The translations under genes were made by a program, and so were the position numbers. The notes under the pieces were generated by a model. That model saw only the letters and a program-made list of their open reading frames with translations, was not told the origin of the DNA and did no database searches. DNA of 64,000 bases from Hirudo medicinalis (lineage: Eukaryota; Annelida; Clitellata; Hirudinida; Hirudinidae): the NCBI GenBank assembly GCA_011800805.1, contig MPNW01000064.1:649747-713746 (forward strand), read 5' to 3'. This document shows positions 44,567 to 57,344 of the stretch, piece after piece (position 1 is the first letter of the stretch; each line of letters opens with the position of its first letter).

Positions 44567-45466
44567 TCAGGCAATTTCTGCACGAGATCTGAGCTTCAAA
44601 AGAAACATGGTCATAAAAAGACCTGACAAAAACCCGATGGAGCACAAAGCAATGGTGAGAACACTGAAATGAGTTTTTCTTCTCTCTTTGACGAGTCTCG
44701 GCTCTAATTTGTTGAGAGGAAGAAATGGCTCACCCAAAGGTCCACTATAAGATCCGTATTTCTGCTTAAAAATGAGTTTGTTTACTTCCGGTACGAGAGT
44801 GTCACTTAATGATCTGAAGGTCATGCGACTAGATGATCGGGGAGAAGGTGAGTGACTGGTAGGGTGGTTTTGTGCGAAGTTGTCATTAATTTCCGTCGTT
44901 TTGCTCTTTTCCATTCTTGGAATGTAGAACATCTTTTTAAAGCTTCTTAATTTGTTACCTTCTTGCTTCATTTTCACTCCATCCATCATGCTCCACCAAC
45001 TGAAACCCTTGCAATAAGCAATAAGCGATATTATTTACTTAAAATAATTATTTCCTATCAAATTTATCTACTAACGATATTATTGAATGATGTTTTATTG
45101 TTAAACATCAACGATTCATTCAAATACATAAAGTTTCAGCGATGTCATTTAAATTGGCTTAATGGAAAAAAAACAGAAGAATCCTAACATGCATTCGAAT
45201 CAGTAAAGGACGGAAAAATCATGCAATGCACTGAAAGCGTGAAATTCTGTTATGCAATTATAATGTACTGATAATGTAACAAAATAATAATATAACAAAT
45301 AAACGGTTATAACAGGATAAACAAACAGAATTAGTAAGTTTATTTAACAATTTTATTTAACATTATTGACGTAATCAATGTATAATTTAATGTATAATTT
45401 CACCTTTTTCTCCGCCGATGCGATGAGTTGCAGCAGCAAAAGAGAACACAGAACGGAAATTCTCAT
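44567..45466 (-). CDS. small single-pass membrane protein, unrecognised
   Basis: Exon 1 (45466-45404) reads MRISVLCSLLLLQLIASAEK, a clean signal peptide, with a GT donor in phase 0. The second exon ends at 44567. It carries a basic/Ser-rich segment (SHSPSPRSSSRMTFRS), a GxxxPLGEPFLPLNKLEPR motif, a basic run and a C-terminal hydrophobic helix (FSVLTIALCSIGFLSGLFM) followed by LLKLRSRAEIA and the stop. Phase 0 joins only if the second exon begins at about 44961 after AATGAAG; the better acceptor at about 45002 gives the wrong phase. Alternatively the gene starts at the ATG pair near 44989. Predicted length is about 150 residues, with the N-terminal part outside the cell if the signal exon is used. 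Function unknown. Confidence 0.55.
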
Positions 45467-46858
45467 CCTTACATCTTCTAAAGAATGTCCATAAAACGTC
45501 GTTTATTGGAAATATTTAAAAGTGCAAACATAAAGCATCACAATTTCATATTTTACAACCAACAATCAATCAATTAGATTTCAAATCATTTACTAGAATC
45601 CAATTCGATTCTGCAGACACTGAAATTCTTAATGATGACTGAAGATAGAGAGAACACTCGGGTACATGAAAAAAGGAATAAAGAAAAAATGCTTCACAAG
45701 TTGTTGGAGGATTGAGAATGCCTGAATAAAATATCCATTAACAAGGAAGATAAGGAGGAGAGATGTTGAGGAAGAGAGGGTTATTCTCAGCTGAGAAGAA
45801 AACGCCCAAAACGTCGTCATCAGTGAAGTCTTGCATGGGCGTGGCACAAGAGATACTCGCATTTTAAAAATAAATGCTCAACTAATGAATATTGTTATCA
45901 TCTAAATAATTATCCCCAATGATTACAAATATTTGCAAATGATTATCATTTGATCGTAATATGTTATTATATCGCTATTATTGAATAATTATATTGCTAT
46001 GCAATGGAACGTCGATTATCTGGACTTCAGTCATCCGAACCATGGAGACCTTCAAAATTTTTGTGATGCAAAAACCATCCAAAAGTTGAAAAATTTGCCA
46101 AACCAGGCAATGAGTTCAATAAGAACAGCACTTAAATAATTTTGGTAGAAAAAAACCAAAGAATTAAAGATTTCAGATGAGATGGTAATAAAATGGAAAT
46201 CCCACCAGAAAGAATTTGTGTTTTTAAAATCTTGTAAACTTTTTAGAAAATAATCTATAAATTGAATATCATAAGTTTCTACTTATTAAAATAAGTTCAT
46301 TAAAATATTCATCGTTAACATCTGATTGATGAGAACCTAAAAATATTTTTAAAATTAATTATTTGTTCAATATTTTATCCGAGATTTTGTTGTCAATTTA
46401 TTGATTTTATACTGAATTAGGATTACATTAATTATATAATTTTTAAACAAATTTACCTTCTTCCTTCAAAACTTGCTCACATTCTGATTGAATTTTACGA
46501 TTTTTTATAAAAAAATCAGAAATTTAAAAAACTTATGCTGCATTTATCAAAGGTTGGTATTCATTGGTCAGAAAGTCTTTTGATAAGTGTTTAAAAGTGG
46601 GTTAACAATGTCCATGATTCCAATCTTATTGCAAATCTTATCCTATTTACTCTTTACACACTTGCTGCGTTTTTCTTGCCTCAAATTACAAACATTGTTT
46701 AAATTTTTTCGATGACAAGTCCAACCACCTAACCGTCCTAAACGAATTAGTTAGGTTAATCGAAGCTCTGTTGCAATTAATTTAGTAAGACAATCAAATG
46801 AAAGAATGATTGATTGATTAGGCGCAATGAACAAAAAAATGCAATCCTCGATAACTTC
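45467..46858. other. intergenic region
   Basis: No gene seen. At 46013-46060, CGATTATCTGGACTTCAGTC followed by ATCCGAAC resembles the ends of pogo/Tigger DNA transposons; no transposase is present. Confidence 0.5.
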
Positions 46859-46864
46859 TTTATT
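46859..46864 (-). terminator. poly(A) signal of tetraspan gene A
   Basis: AATAAA on the minus strand, about 110 bases after the stop codon at 46973. Confidence 0.65.
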
Positions 46865-46972
46865 GGCGAAAATAATTTAGGCACAGAAATGTTTCAAAAA
46901 GGTGAATAATTAGAAAAGGGACGTTACAATCGATCAACTGAAAACAATTTGAAATCGTGATATGGATCATCA

Positions 46973-49900
46973 TCATAATCTTTCCGGGTTGACGACATAT
47001 TTGTATGACTCGTTGACATGGTAAGTCCTCACTTGTGGGTTGTCAAGCTCCTCAAAAGTAACAATACAAGTTATGTTAGCTACCAACAAATATTTGCACA
47101 ACGTCCACTTATATAATCATCCATACAAATCCATTCAATCATTGACCGTACTTGTTGGGCTGCCAAGAACTTGTTGTTGCAGCATGTGACCTTGCAGCCG
47201 AGAGCAGCTGCTGTAGTGGCTAATATGGCTTCAGAGATGCCTACCACCGCTAACAAGCAATCAACAACCACTGTTCCACTATAAGGTCCAGGAGGCTTCA
47301 TTCAAGAAATTGACTTAAATTGCTAATTTTCTCGTTGATAATGTGAAACAAAGAACTAATTATTAAAGCATTTTATCAGATATTGAAAAAAAAAAAACGG
47401 CTAAACGGCTCGCTCGATTATCTTCCTGCATTCAAACAAACTGCAAGATGCAATCCATCATGGATAGGTTGGTCAACTTGGTTAGGCATAATCAAATGAC
47501 TACGGACATGCAATGTTAAAATTCAAAATTAACTATTATTGTTATTATTAATTATTTAAAAATATATAAGAGTAATAATTTATAATAATTAAGATCATAG
47601 TGATGAAGCTTACCAGCTCCTCCAAGATGTGTTTGTGGTCAAAATAAGCTGCAGACACACCAAGACAGAATTGAATTGAAGCCAAAACTGCTGCAATTAT
47701 TGACATCACCATGTGTGCCACGACCTGTGGACAATGAAAAATATGTGGAATGCCAAATAAAATATGGAATTTTTAAAATTATAACTATTTATTTAGTTAT
47801 TCTTAAAATATTATTTGTATTTTATTGAATTAATAATTTCTTTTTAATATTTAATTAAGCCAAATCAAGGAGACAATTTCCAACTTGCTTTGGTTCATGA
47901 TTTGCTTTTTCATATTTACCACTAATGTGCTAATGTGGCTTAAAATATTACATTCCAAATTTAAAAAAAAACTCAGCTATTATCTCCATTTTCTATTTTG
48001 TATTTATTTTATTTCATTATCTGAAATACTTCATTGATATATTAATTTTTAATTGATAAAACTGATATTTCACATTTTTAAATCTTAACTCTTAACTTTT
48101 TCAAATGTCTGCTGAGTTTACGCCTTGAGAGCATTTGCATAAAAGCATCCATTTTATGGAAATTATGAAATGTAATTCGTGCAAAGATGTTTGAAATGCT
48201 AGACTGTTGATTTGCTGCTGACTTCATAATGAGCGAAATGAACTCATGTTCATATTCATGATCATATTCATGTTCATGTTCATGTTCATATTCATGTTCG
48301 TGTTCATGTTGGCGTAACAAGGGGGCGAGGGAGTTGCTTATTTCAGCGAAACAAAAACTCGAGCTACTACATATAATTTATTCCAAAAATATTTCACAAA
48401 TTATCATAAAATAATTCCAGTTGTAAAATTGTAAAAAGATTCCGACATCAATTCCGACATATTACCTAGTTACCAGTTTCGGCAACTAAATTACTTTGCT
48501 TTCCCTATGAACACTTCACTAAGCATTTAAAACGTAATTCAATCGTACTGTAATGACTTTCGATATTTGAACAGATTACTGTCAGCCACTTCGGCAAGTG
48601 AAGACCAGAACGTTTGCCCATAAAAAAGTAATTGTCACAATTGTTACTAACCAAATTCATGTTTTTCTTCTTTGACAAAATGCCACAAACACCGGCTATG
48701 ACATACTGGATAATAATTTATATTAAAGATAATAAATTGCAGATAATATCTTAATATTATTCATTTAACATTTTATTAAAACTAGCTTCCAAATTATTTA
48801 TTAATAATTCACATCATTAAAGAATTGCAAATAACAAATAAAATATTTGAATAATATCCTGTTGAAATCGTTTTGAGTTGAAGACCTGTTTTAATAATAA
48901 AAATAATTGCAATAAAAACAATATCGTTACTTGATCAATACTCATTTCGCGTTAATTGTGTGCAAGTTTGTCCATATTGACAAACCAGCAAATCATTGGA
49001 AATATTAATTATTATTTTATGTAAATATTAAGTTATGAAATTATTTTCCTCAATGAAAATTAGAATATTACCTTAAAATAATAAAATAAAACAAAAATAA
49101 TTAATAATTAAAAATACGTTAGCGTGTGACTTCAATGTGAAGCATGTTATTCATTCATTTTACAGCCCTCTGTCGAGTGTTTGACATTTGCCGATCATCA
49201 AAATTCAACTTTCATTACCTCTTAAACGTTGTGAATTGCTTGTTATTATTAATGTTATTGTTGTTAATATTGTTGTTGATATAATTGTTATTATTGATTT
49301 TAAGATTTATTAATACTGCTTCTTCTTTAATTTCAATTTCCGGGCCCCACAAACACGCAAACATCCTCCCCCAATTTGTAATGCCCCCAACCCCAGAACC
49401 CGAGATCATCGAAGGGCAGCAGAAAAACGGAAACAAAAAGAAGACAAAGTCGTTCAAAAGCAATTAACAAATATATTTTAAAAACTTCAGTATTTACGTT
49501 GCGAATTACTTAGAAATTATATTTCATTTATGATTATTAACAATTATATTTTTATTTATTAACAATTTCATTTATGATTTCATTTGTCTTGACACCTGAG
49601 TCACCAATGAACAAACCACAAGGAAAGTAACCGAATTTGAATTGTGACACACAGATATTATATTATGTTCTTATTTTGCATTATTGTGATTGATATTTAT
49701 TAATAATAATTATTATTATTATTTTAATTTTAGTGTAATTTCAATTACTTCAATATTAAGGTTTATTAATAATTAAGTGAATTAAAATATAGCAATAATA
49801 TTTAATACAAATAATAATTGTAATTATAAATAATAATTGTCTGCGTTAATATGCATTAATATTATTATATAATAAAAATATTTATTATATTATATATAAT

Positions 49901-50883
49901 ATATTTATTATATAATATAATATATTTATTATATAATATAATAATATTATTATTATTATTGTTCTGTAATATTATTATTATTATTGTTCTCTCGGCTTCC
50001 CATCTTAAGCACCTTTCGCGAGACCTCAGTTAAGTGTTTCTTACAATTTATAATTCTGATTATTATCTTATTATTTTTAAATTATAAAAAATGTTTTAAT
50101 AATTTAAAAGTAATTAATGGTGTCACTGAATTTATCAAATAAACGGTTTTCGAAATAATTCAAATCCGATATCTCTCATAAAAAATGAATATAAATTAAA
50201 TAAATGTAATATTGTGGTTGTCGTGGCTAGTGATAAGCTTATCTTAGAAATAATGATTATCCACGTATCACTTCAATTGAGTCACGTTGCTGTGAAACAT
50301 TTATTTGCTACGAAAACCGGTGTTATTGTAATCTTGTTTTGATCTTTCGTAGCAATAAACTTGTGTTGAGTCCTTAACAACGTAACAGGTGCTGCATAGC
50401 AACCTGGATTCCCTCAATAACATCAGACAAGAGCAAACAAGTAGATTTGTAGCAATTATTCCTATTTACTAGATCAATTAGTTAGCATCTAATAATTTAA
50501 ATATTTGAATTTCAAATGCATTTTCACTAGTGGTTGCATCCCAAAAGTCATTTTATATATCTTAATTCACGAATAACATGAAATTCTTCAGTGGGAAATT
50601 AAAATATTACTTTGAACTTGTGAAATCAAGTTTTTTAATCCATTTAAGACAACTTCATTAAGAATGAATAATAACTTCTCACCACAACTCCTCCCCAGAT
50701 TCCGTACCCAACCTCCCCAAACATGATGGTTTTCGTGAGGCTGTGTGCAATTCCGAGAGCAACCGACAAAACTCCGAGAAGGGCTTGCACCACGCCGATC
50801 CATAAGGCGGCTTTGCCCTGGTAATGTCCGAGAGATCTTATCAACTCCACTGAAATGACTCTCGTCACAAAGTCGTCTGCCAT
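46973..50883 (-). CDS. MS4A/CD20-like four-transmembrane protein, paralog A
   Basis: Predicted plasma-membrane or vesicle tetraspan of 195 residues. Exons on the minus strand are 50883-50683, 48705-48652, 47724-47614, 47295-47152 and 47050-46973, every intron in phase 0. TM1 is WIGVVQALLGVLSVALGIA, ending at GYGIWGG. TM2 is YVIAGVCGIL. TM3 is VMSIIAAVLASIQFCLGVSA. TM4 is VVVDCLLAVVGISEAILATT, followed by CKVTCCNNK, a likely palmitoylated Cys cluster. The layout (short first loop with xIWGGxxYxxxG, cytoplasmic ends) resembles MS4A/CD20. The TM3-TM4 loop is short compared with paralogs B and C. An in-frame ATG seven codons upstream is an alternative start. A TATA box lies 56-63 bases upstream of the ATG. 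The acceptor before exon 4 (AATGAAG) is atypical. Confidence 0.82.
48241..48312. repeat. TTCATG/TTCATA hexamer repeat in an intron
   Basis: About 11 imperfect copies of TTCATG or TTCATA in the second intron of tetraspan gene A. Translated on the minus strand it gives an artefactual His-Glu repeat. Confidence 0.88.
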
Positions 50884-50938
50884 GTTGTCACGGAAGAAAT
50901 GCAAGCGAAATGATGGTGGTCTGTGCGTGACAATCGAC

Positions 50939-50946
50939 TTTTTATA
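50939..50946 (-). promoter_or_regulatory. TATA box of tetraspan gene A
   Basis: The minus strand reads GCTATAAAAAGTCG 56-63 bases before the ATG at 50883. A start site about 25-30 bases downstream would leave a short 5' UTR with no intron. Confidence 0.6.
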
Positions 50947-52309
50947 GCTCCAAGTAGAACTTGAAATCCTACGTCACTTCTTGGAGGACTTGCGAATGGG
51001 TGCGGAATGTTCAACTGAATATTTAATTAGCATATCGTGACTTTACAACGTTTAACCATTAATAATAAATTATTAAATTGTTTATAATGCAAAAATAGCA
51101 AATGTCAAGCAACTGTTGATGGTCACATTTGTGGGAAATGAAAGTTGGAACATCTCCTCAATATAAATTCATCGATTTGACAGGCATTAAAACGAATCAC
51201 AACGTACTGAAAACAACATCCAAATAATTTATGAAGATTTGAAAGATGTTTTAGTTGGAAATTTAAATAAATATGAACAAATGGGATGAAGAATTTCTGA
51301 CTCCTCAAGACTTTCCTGCACTGCACTCGGCAAACATTTGCCACCTGAGTTCAGATTGTTTCGTCGAATGCATGAGAATGTGCATTTCAAGCTTTACATA
51401 TTTCAACTTTAGAGACAAGAATATTTATTTTTATTTAAAATTAATTAAATTCACAGAAATTCATTATGATCAATATAAACAAAATAAAATTTTCATTTGA
51501 ATTTAAATGATATTTTATTGAGAATAATTAAGCGAATATTTCTTCTTATTTTTTAGTTGTTCGTCAGTTTAAATATTCATTCCTATCTTCAACTTCGACA
51601 TCTGCACATTCGCTCATTACAGTAATAATCATAATAATTTTTGTGAAATGATTTTAATAATTAATAATAATAACAACTTCAATATCATTAATAATTAAAA
51701 AAGTATAAATAATTAAAACAATAAATGATTAACATTGATAACATTAATAATTAATTATAATAATAATTTAACTAATTTATGATTTTAGTAATTATTAGTA
51801 TCATCGTATTTACCTTCATCTTTGAAATCTGCACTGACACGATATCTCAATTAATGTCAATCATTTATTTTAATTATAATATGTAATATAATATAATGTT
51901 ATATAAAATTTATCTAATATATATGTATTATATATAATAATATAATATTATTATAATATATTAATATGTACAATAATAATATTATTATTGTTACTAAATT
52001 AATATTATCATAATTATTAATGAAATGTTAATCGGAAGCACTTCCACTTAATTAAGGTGAATCCTTCACCTGCATAGTTTACTAATCATCCTCTTGATTA
52101 TGTCAACAAACACAGACACTTGACATTAAAATAAATGTGATATTATATCTGTCACTGACTGCTTCGAAATTACGATGAAATTTATATAACCGCTTCATGG
52201 ATTATTTTAATCGTTGCAACAATTATTTTATAATTATTCACTTTAATGTGTATCTTAGATTATTTACATCTGAAAATCTAGGAAAGTTAATTCCATTGAT
52301 CTGACTTAT

Positions 52310-52372
<63 letters not shown>

Positions 52373-52398
52373 NGATTTTGTTTTTTTTATATGTTATT

Positions 52399-52496
<98 letters not shown>

Positions 52497-53570
52497 GGTA
52501 CGTGATGCAAGACATGAACTGCTTTTGAGCCCTCTGACTATTATTAATAAGAGAATTGCACTCCATCAGGGGTCCAACGTAAGTGCAGAAGGCTTTTTCG
52601 AGTAGAAGGAAGACAATGATCTGATGATCAAGTGGAAGCATTTTGTGGACCATTTCAACAAGACGCTCATTAAGTCCAACCGATCAGAGATGATAACAAA
52701 TTCAGAATTTTTATATGAGAATGTTTTGTCGATCGTTTGTGAATGTTCAACTTGTTATTTTTGTTTACTCTGTGCTTTCATGTACGAGGCCATGCTTAAG
52801 GAATGTTGATTATCTAAGTAATTCGTAATTTTTACAAATAATTCAGATGATATTCTCTAAAACAACTGATAACATTCCAAGCATAACGTAAGATGGTGTT
52901 GAATACAATCCACCAATGTTTTAATCAACTAAATATTAATTTTATTTACAAAAATTTGAGGAAGGCTTGTTATTCAAATGAGAAAAACATGACAATATTT
53001 CATTTGCAGGATGTGCTTGTCAATTGCTGAATCCATTTTGAATCCATTTTTAAATGATTTCCTTTTTTTTTTTAATTTTAAAACCAGCCACTTGAAGACA
53101 GTGAAGCAGAATGGTTAATTTATTTTATTAATAAAATAGTAATATCTTTTTCCTGAAGGAAAGTGTTAGGAAAATTTGTAATAAATAATTTATGTCCTGA
53201 GCTTGAAAGGTCCACAATTTAACAAATCTCATTCACGAGATTTATTTTTCAACTCAACCTAGGAATTAATCTCTCAACAATCGAGCCATTATTTTGTGAA
53301 AGTTTATTGAAATGTTTCAAAGGCAATCCGACAGGAGAAGTCCACAAACAACCTGTAATACTACTGTAATTCCTTTGCAAGAAGGAAACGTTTCAAATAA
53401 ATTCAGCTCGCAGCTTTGAAGTTTAAATGTATTTCAATCTCAATAACTGCGATTCATCAGATTAATTTGACATCAGGACTTGCAAAAGAAAAGGTTACAA
53501 GTTTAGTAAAAAATACGCAGAACTTGTTAGAGAAGGCTGAACATGAGCCGTTACATGAGCTTAAAAATTC
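50947..53570. other. intergenic region with long GT microsatellite
   Basis: AT-rich DNA; 51600-52020 is nearly pure A/T. Short frames at 51123-51500 and 52624-52809 have no splice or homology support. The GT array is listed separately. Confidence 0.55.
52311..52495. repeat. (GT)n microsatellite
   Basis: Two long GT runs, about 60 and 90 bases, separated by a T-rich spacer and a single N at 52373. The Val/Cys and His/Thr open frames it produces are artefacts. Confidence 0.97.
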
Positions 53571-53576
53571 TTTATT
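53571..53576 (-). terminator. possible poly(A) signal of tetraspan gene B
   Basis: AATAAA on the minus strand, about 390 bases beyond the stop codon at 53962. Confidence 0.4.
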
Positions 53577-53961
53577 GCATAACTAACAAATTATGCTCGA
53601 TATTAAAAGAATAAAAAGTTTTAAATATTAAAGGAACGTTTAATAAACAAAACAATAAAGGTTAGCTGATTGAAATCTGTCACTAAAAATATGCGACATA
53701 GACACATTTGAAAACGCAATGTCTGTCAAAAAAAATCGAAAAATCAAATTAAAGACGAGATGAATAATGGTGTTCGTTTTCTTTAATGGGGCACTTGGAA
53801 GCCTGCGTTTTCATGCATCATTTGGTTAGCTTGAAACATTAATTTTAACATTTGCAACATTCCAAAATCTACATTTATTTAACAAAAAGATAAAAAAAAA
53901 TAAACATTCGGAACTAGCAAACAAAATAATAAAACATTAATAACATTGAAAAAGATTTGCA

Positions 53962-55486
53962 TCATGCGTTACTTGATTTGGGTCGTTGGGAGGACACAGT
54001 GACAGCGTCTAAATCAGTCATCAACTGCAAGAGACTTTAATTTATTAAAACATTCAAAACACCTAAGCAGATATCATTCATGTAAACGTAAATGTAATAG
54101 AATTACATATTACGGATTAATTTAAAGCATTAAAATTATTGTACTTGACATCTATCGTTTAATTAAGCAAAGGTTTTCAATTTATGGGAGTTGAAACTCA
54201 CGTTTGGACAGCAAACAACCCTGCATCCACTCGCTGTTGCTATGGCGGCAACAATAGCAACTATAAATCCTGCACAAGCCAGCAATGAATCAACTGCGAC
54301 AATGCCATTGTGAATGTTCTGAAAGGAATTTATTTTGGATATTAAAATAACCAAATTATTAAAAACATTTAGTCACGCATAATTATTCCTGCATTCACTT
54401 ACCGGAACGAGTTGTCTTGATCTTGCAATGCTGTAAGTCAGAGGGAAGAAATCTTTATAGAAAGAGGAGTATTCGGCAGCCAAAGCAGAATTGTCATCTT
54501 CGTAGTAACGCAACCACATGGCGTTGTAGTCCTGATTTGCAGCGGTTATACCAAGAGCCAATTGGAGAACTCCAACAACAAGGCAGATGATGTTCATGAC
54601 CAAACTTGTAATGACCTAAGGATTATCATTTTCTGTTAGCCGCAGGATTTAATATGCATTTTAATACCATATAATTTTAATTCCGTTTTAATTATTTTGC
54701 ATACAAATATATATTTTGGCATATGTGCTCGAGTAATGTCCAAAGTCTAGAGCTTAATGAGAATTAATTTAGTGCAGAAAAGCATTGGATGGTTGAGTTT
54801 GTCATACATCGTACATCGTAATCAGTTAAAATTTATTTTTATGGATTCCATAAAAAACTTTCTTCACTGTTTCAATTCGTGTTTAACTACAAACGTCCAA
54901 GCCCAGCAAAATCCACACAAACTGTTAAATCTTCTCCAAACTTTGTCTTTCGAAATGTGTTTGTTTTTTATTTCGTAAAACGATGCGATGAGACTCAATC
55001 TCGACACTTGAATACTCATCACAACATTCCACTCGATTTCACAATTATTAAAAATAAAATTGAGTTGAAATTTGAAAATAAAACTAATTGCTGGAAAAAC
55101 TTGTAAAGTTAAATAAAATGCACATTATAATTTTAAGTATAATTAAACATTAATTGCGTTCCTCACAAGATCAGGAGTTGTTCTGCACCCTGCGACTATG
55201 TCGATAATGCCGACGATGATGTACTGCGAAGTTAATATTTTCATTTCTTTTAATGTTAAAATTTCTTGGATTAATAAGTAAAATCAATGAATAAAAGTAA
55301 CTGATTAACAAAGCCATTACTTACGAAAATGCCTCCCCATATGCCATAACCGAGGAAACCATATGGAAAACTGCGATTGACTGGAGTTGCAGATGGAATG
55401 CCAAGTGAGATGGAAAGACATCCTCCAAAGATGAGGAATGCTCCAACGACGATAAACGTAGTGGAAGAGAAAGTTGAGAGACGCAT
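53962..55486 (-). CDS. MS4A/CD20-like four-transmembrane protein, paralog B
   Basis: Predicted tetraspan of 203 residues. Exons on the minus strand are 55486-55325, 55223-55167, 54615-54403, 54318-54202 and 54024-53962, all joined in phase 0. TM1 is IVVGAFLIFGGCLSISLGI, then a Pro-rich loop ending GYGIWGGIF. TM2 is YIIVGIIDIVAG. TM3 is VMNIICLVVGVLQLALGITA, followed by an acidic, aromatic loop of about 40 residues (NQDYNAMWLRYYEDD and FYKDFFPLTY). TM4 is VAVDSLLACAGFIVAIVAAI, then CRVVCCPN. The tail is LMTDLDAVTVSSQRPKSSNA. Exons 1, 2, 4 and 5 have exactly the same length as in paralog C, showing recent tandem duplication. The sequence before the ATG has an acceptor (TCACTTTTAG), suggesting a 5' UTR intron. 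MS4A assignment is by layout; no ligand can be inferred. Confidence 0.87.
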
Positions 55487-57344
55487 CTTAAGCGGACACA
55501 AGAATCTAAAAGTGATTGAACATATCGTTGCAAGTCATTAAAAAGACTGCGGTGAGCTGTTGTTGCCCAGAGGCTACAAAAAGAGTTCAGTGAGGCATGT
55601 AATATGTCGTTGCAGTGGCTTGAAAGAGTAACCATTTTCTCGTATGTGCTTCTACGCCTAAGTTGTAACTTCTCTCAAATACTGTGCTACCACTAAAACT
55701 CTCACGTCCCAAGCGAATGTTCTAAGTTTGTTTGAAAAGTTTTTAAATTCTTCAATAGATTAACATTGCTCTTCAGAGTAACACAACTTCAATTTAAGCA
55801 ATTAATTAAAAAATTACTCCAAATAAAGTTTTGCACTTTTGCGTAAATAATGTTTGATTTATTGCAAACATTTTTATGTATAATATTCCACAGTTGCCAG
55901 TTTATTAACTAAGCCGCCTCCACTCATTCAGACATAACATATTATGCGAACAGTGAGCAACATTGAGTCAGCAACTGCGAACAAAAAGTTAAATAATTTA
56001 TTGATTTGTTAGATGCACCTGTTTCCATTTGCAGAAGTGTTATTAGTAATCCAAGCAAGGGATGGGTGAGATATTTTGTAATACAATAAATACTGCAATG
56101 TACACAAAATAAGCCATTCTCACATTTCGCATGACAACATTTTCTGACCTTCATAATATGAATAATATCCTTGTTACCATGGCTACTTAGTAAACAAGAG
56201 CTCTAAATCACGAGAACCATTGTGACTTTAAAGACCCACCTTACGTGTCAAAGCAATTCTTCGTTCAGAAATAGTTGAGACCTAGCATTGTTTACTTGCA
56301 TAATTCACATATCTTGCAACATTACCAATTTTCTTTACAACTTTAAGATTGGCATTAAAATAATTATGCAATTAAATATTCAATATACTTAAATTCGATT
56401 CGGTAAATGACTTTGTTTATTGTGGTAAATAATGATAAATCATTAGAATGTTATTTCAATTAAATATATCACAAGATGACAAAGTGTAATACCAAACTAT
56501 GAAAAGCTAGGCCTAAAAAGAACTAAGCTTTCTTATCAAACATGCCTCGAAGAATTGTTATTAATAGCAAAGATAATAAATTAGCGAATAAATTATTACA
56601 TTATTATTTTAAATTCAGTGAGTTTGATCTTTATTTCATAACCGCCAAGCTTCAATTGATTGGATTCAACCTTTTGAAATCGTAACTTTTTCCTGCCTTC
56701 GTAAAATAACTTTAATCGTTATAAATTCAATGCTAATCTCGAGAGATTCAATTATAAATATTTGGAAGAAATTAGAAATGACATCCAAGTAGAAATTATA
56801 TCGGATTGAATGCATGCATGAATTTAACTAATTCACCACTTCGTTTTTCGATTGCTTTTTGAATGGAACATCAAGTTGGAGTAATGCAGAAAAATGTATT
56901 TAGCAACATTTTAGACTTCTTCTGCAATCATTCTTTCTATTTCCATTAATTCAACAACGTAGCTGACACCATTAAATCAACTTCAGACCACCAACGATGA
57001 AGTCCAGAAAGATTTGAACGATAAAATTGAACATAGGTTTGTCGTAAGTTCATCTTCAATGAAAGCAAAAACTTGGATCTTTTTTTTTTCAGAAAAGGAA
57101 TGCTTATGGGAATTATTTATTACAATAAATTTACAACTGGCATAAAATAATGTTTGGAATGTGATGGTAGCGGTTGCTTGTTGTGGTGATAATGATAGCC
57201 ATGTGCATGGAATAATAAAGCCAATGATTAAATGTTAAGGCTTGAGAGAAAAGGGGACCCGTGACAAGCTTCTTAAGGTTCCTATTGTTACCTCTTCAAA
57301 TTCTATTAATTCATTTATTCATTCATTCATTTCTTGAGGTCATC
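55487..57344. other. intergenic region
   Basis: Should hold the promoter and 5' non-coding exon of tetraspan gene B near its left end. No coding exon recognised. A (GAAT)n tract at about 57305-57332 forms the tail of the adjoining retrotransposon relic. Confidence 0.5.

Noticed and set aside
51123..51500. Overlapping short frames on both strands upstream of tetraspan gene A
   Set aside because: No homology, AT-rich composition and no coherent splice sites.
52308..52653. Cys-Val and His-Thr repeat frames
   Set aside because: Translations of a GT dinucleotide array crossing an N.
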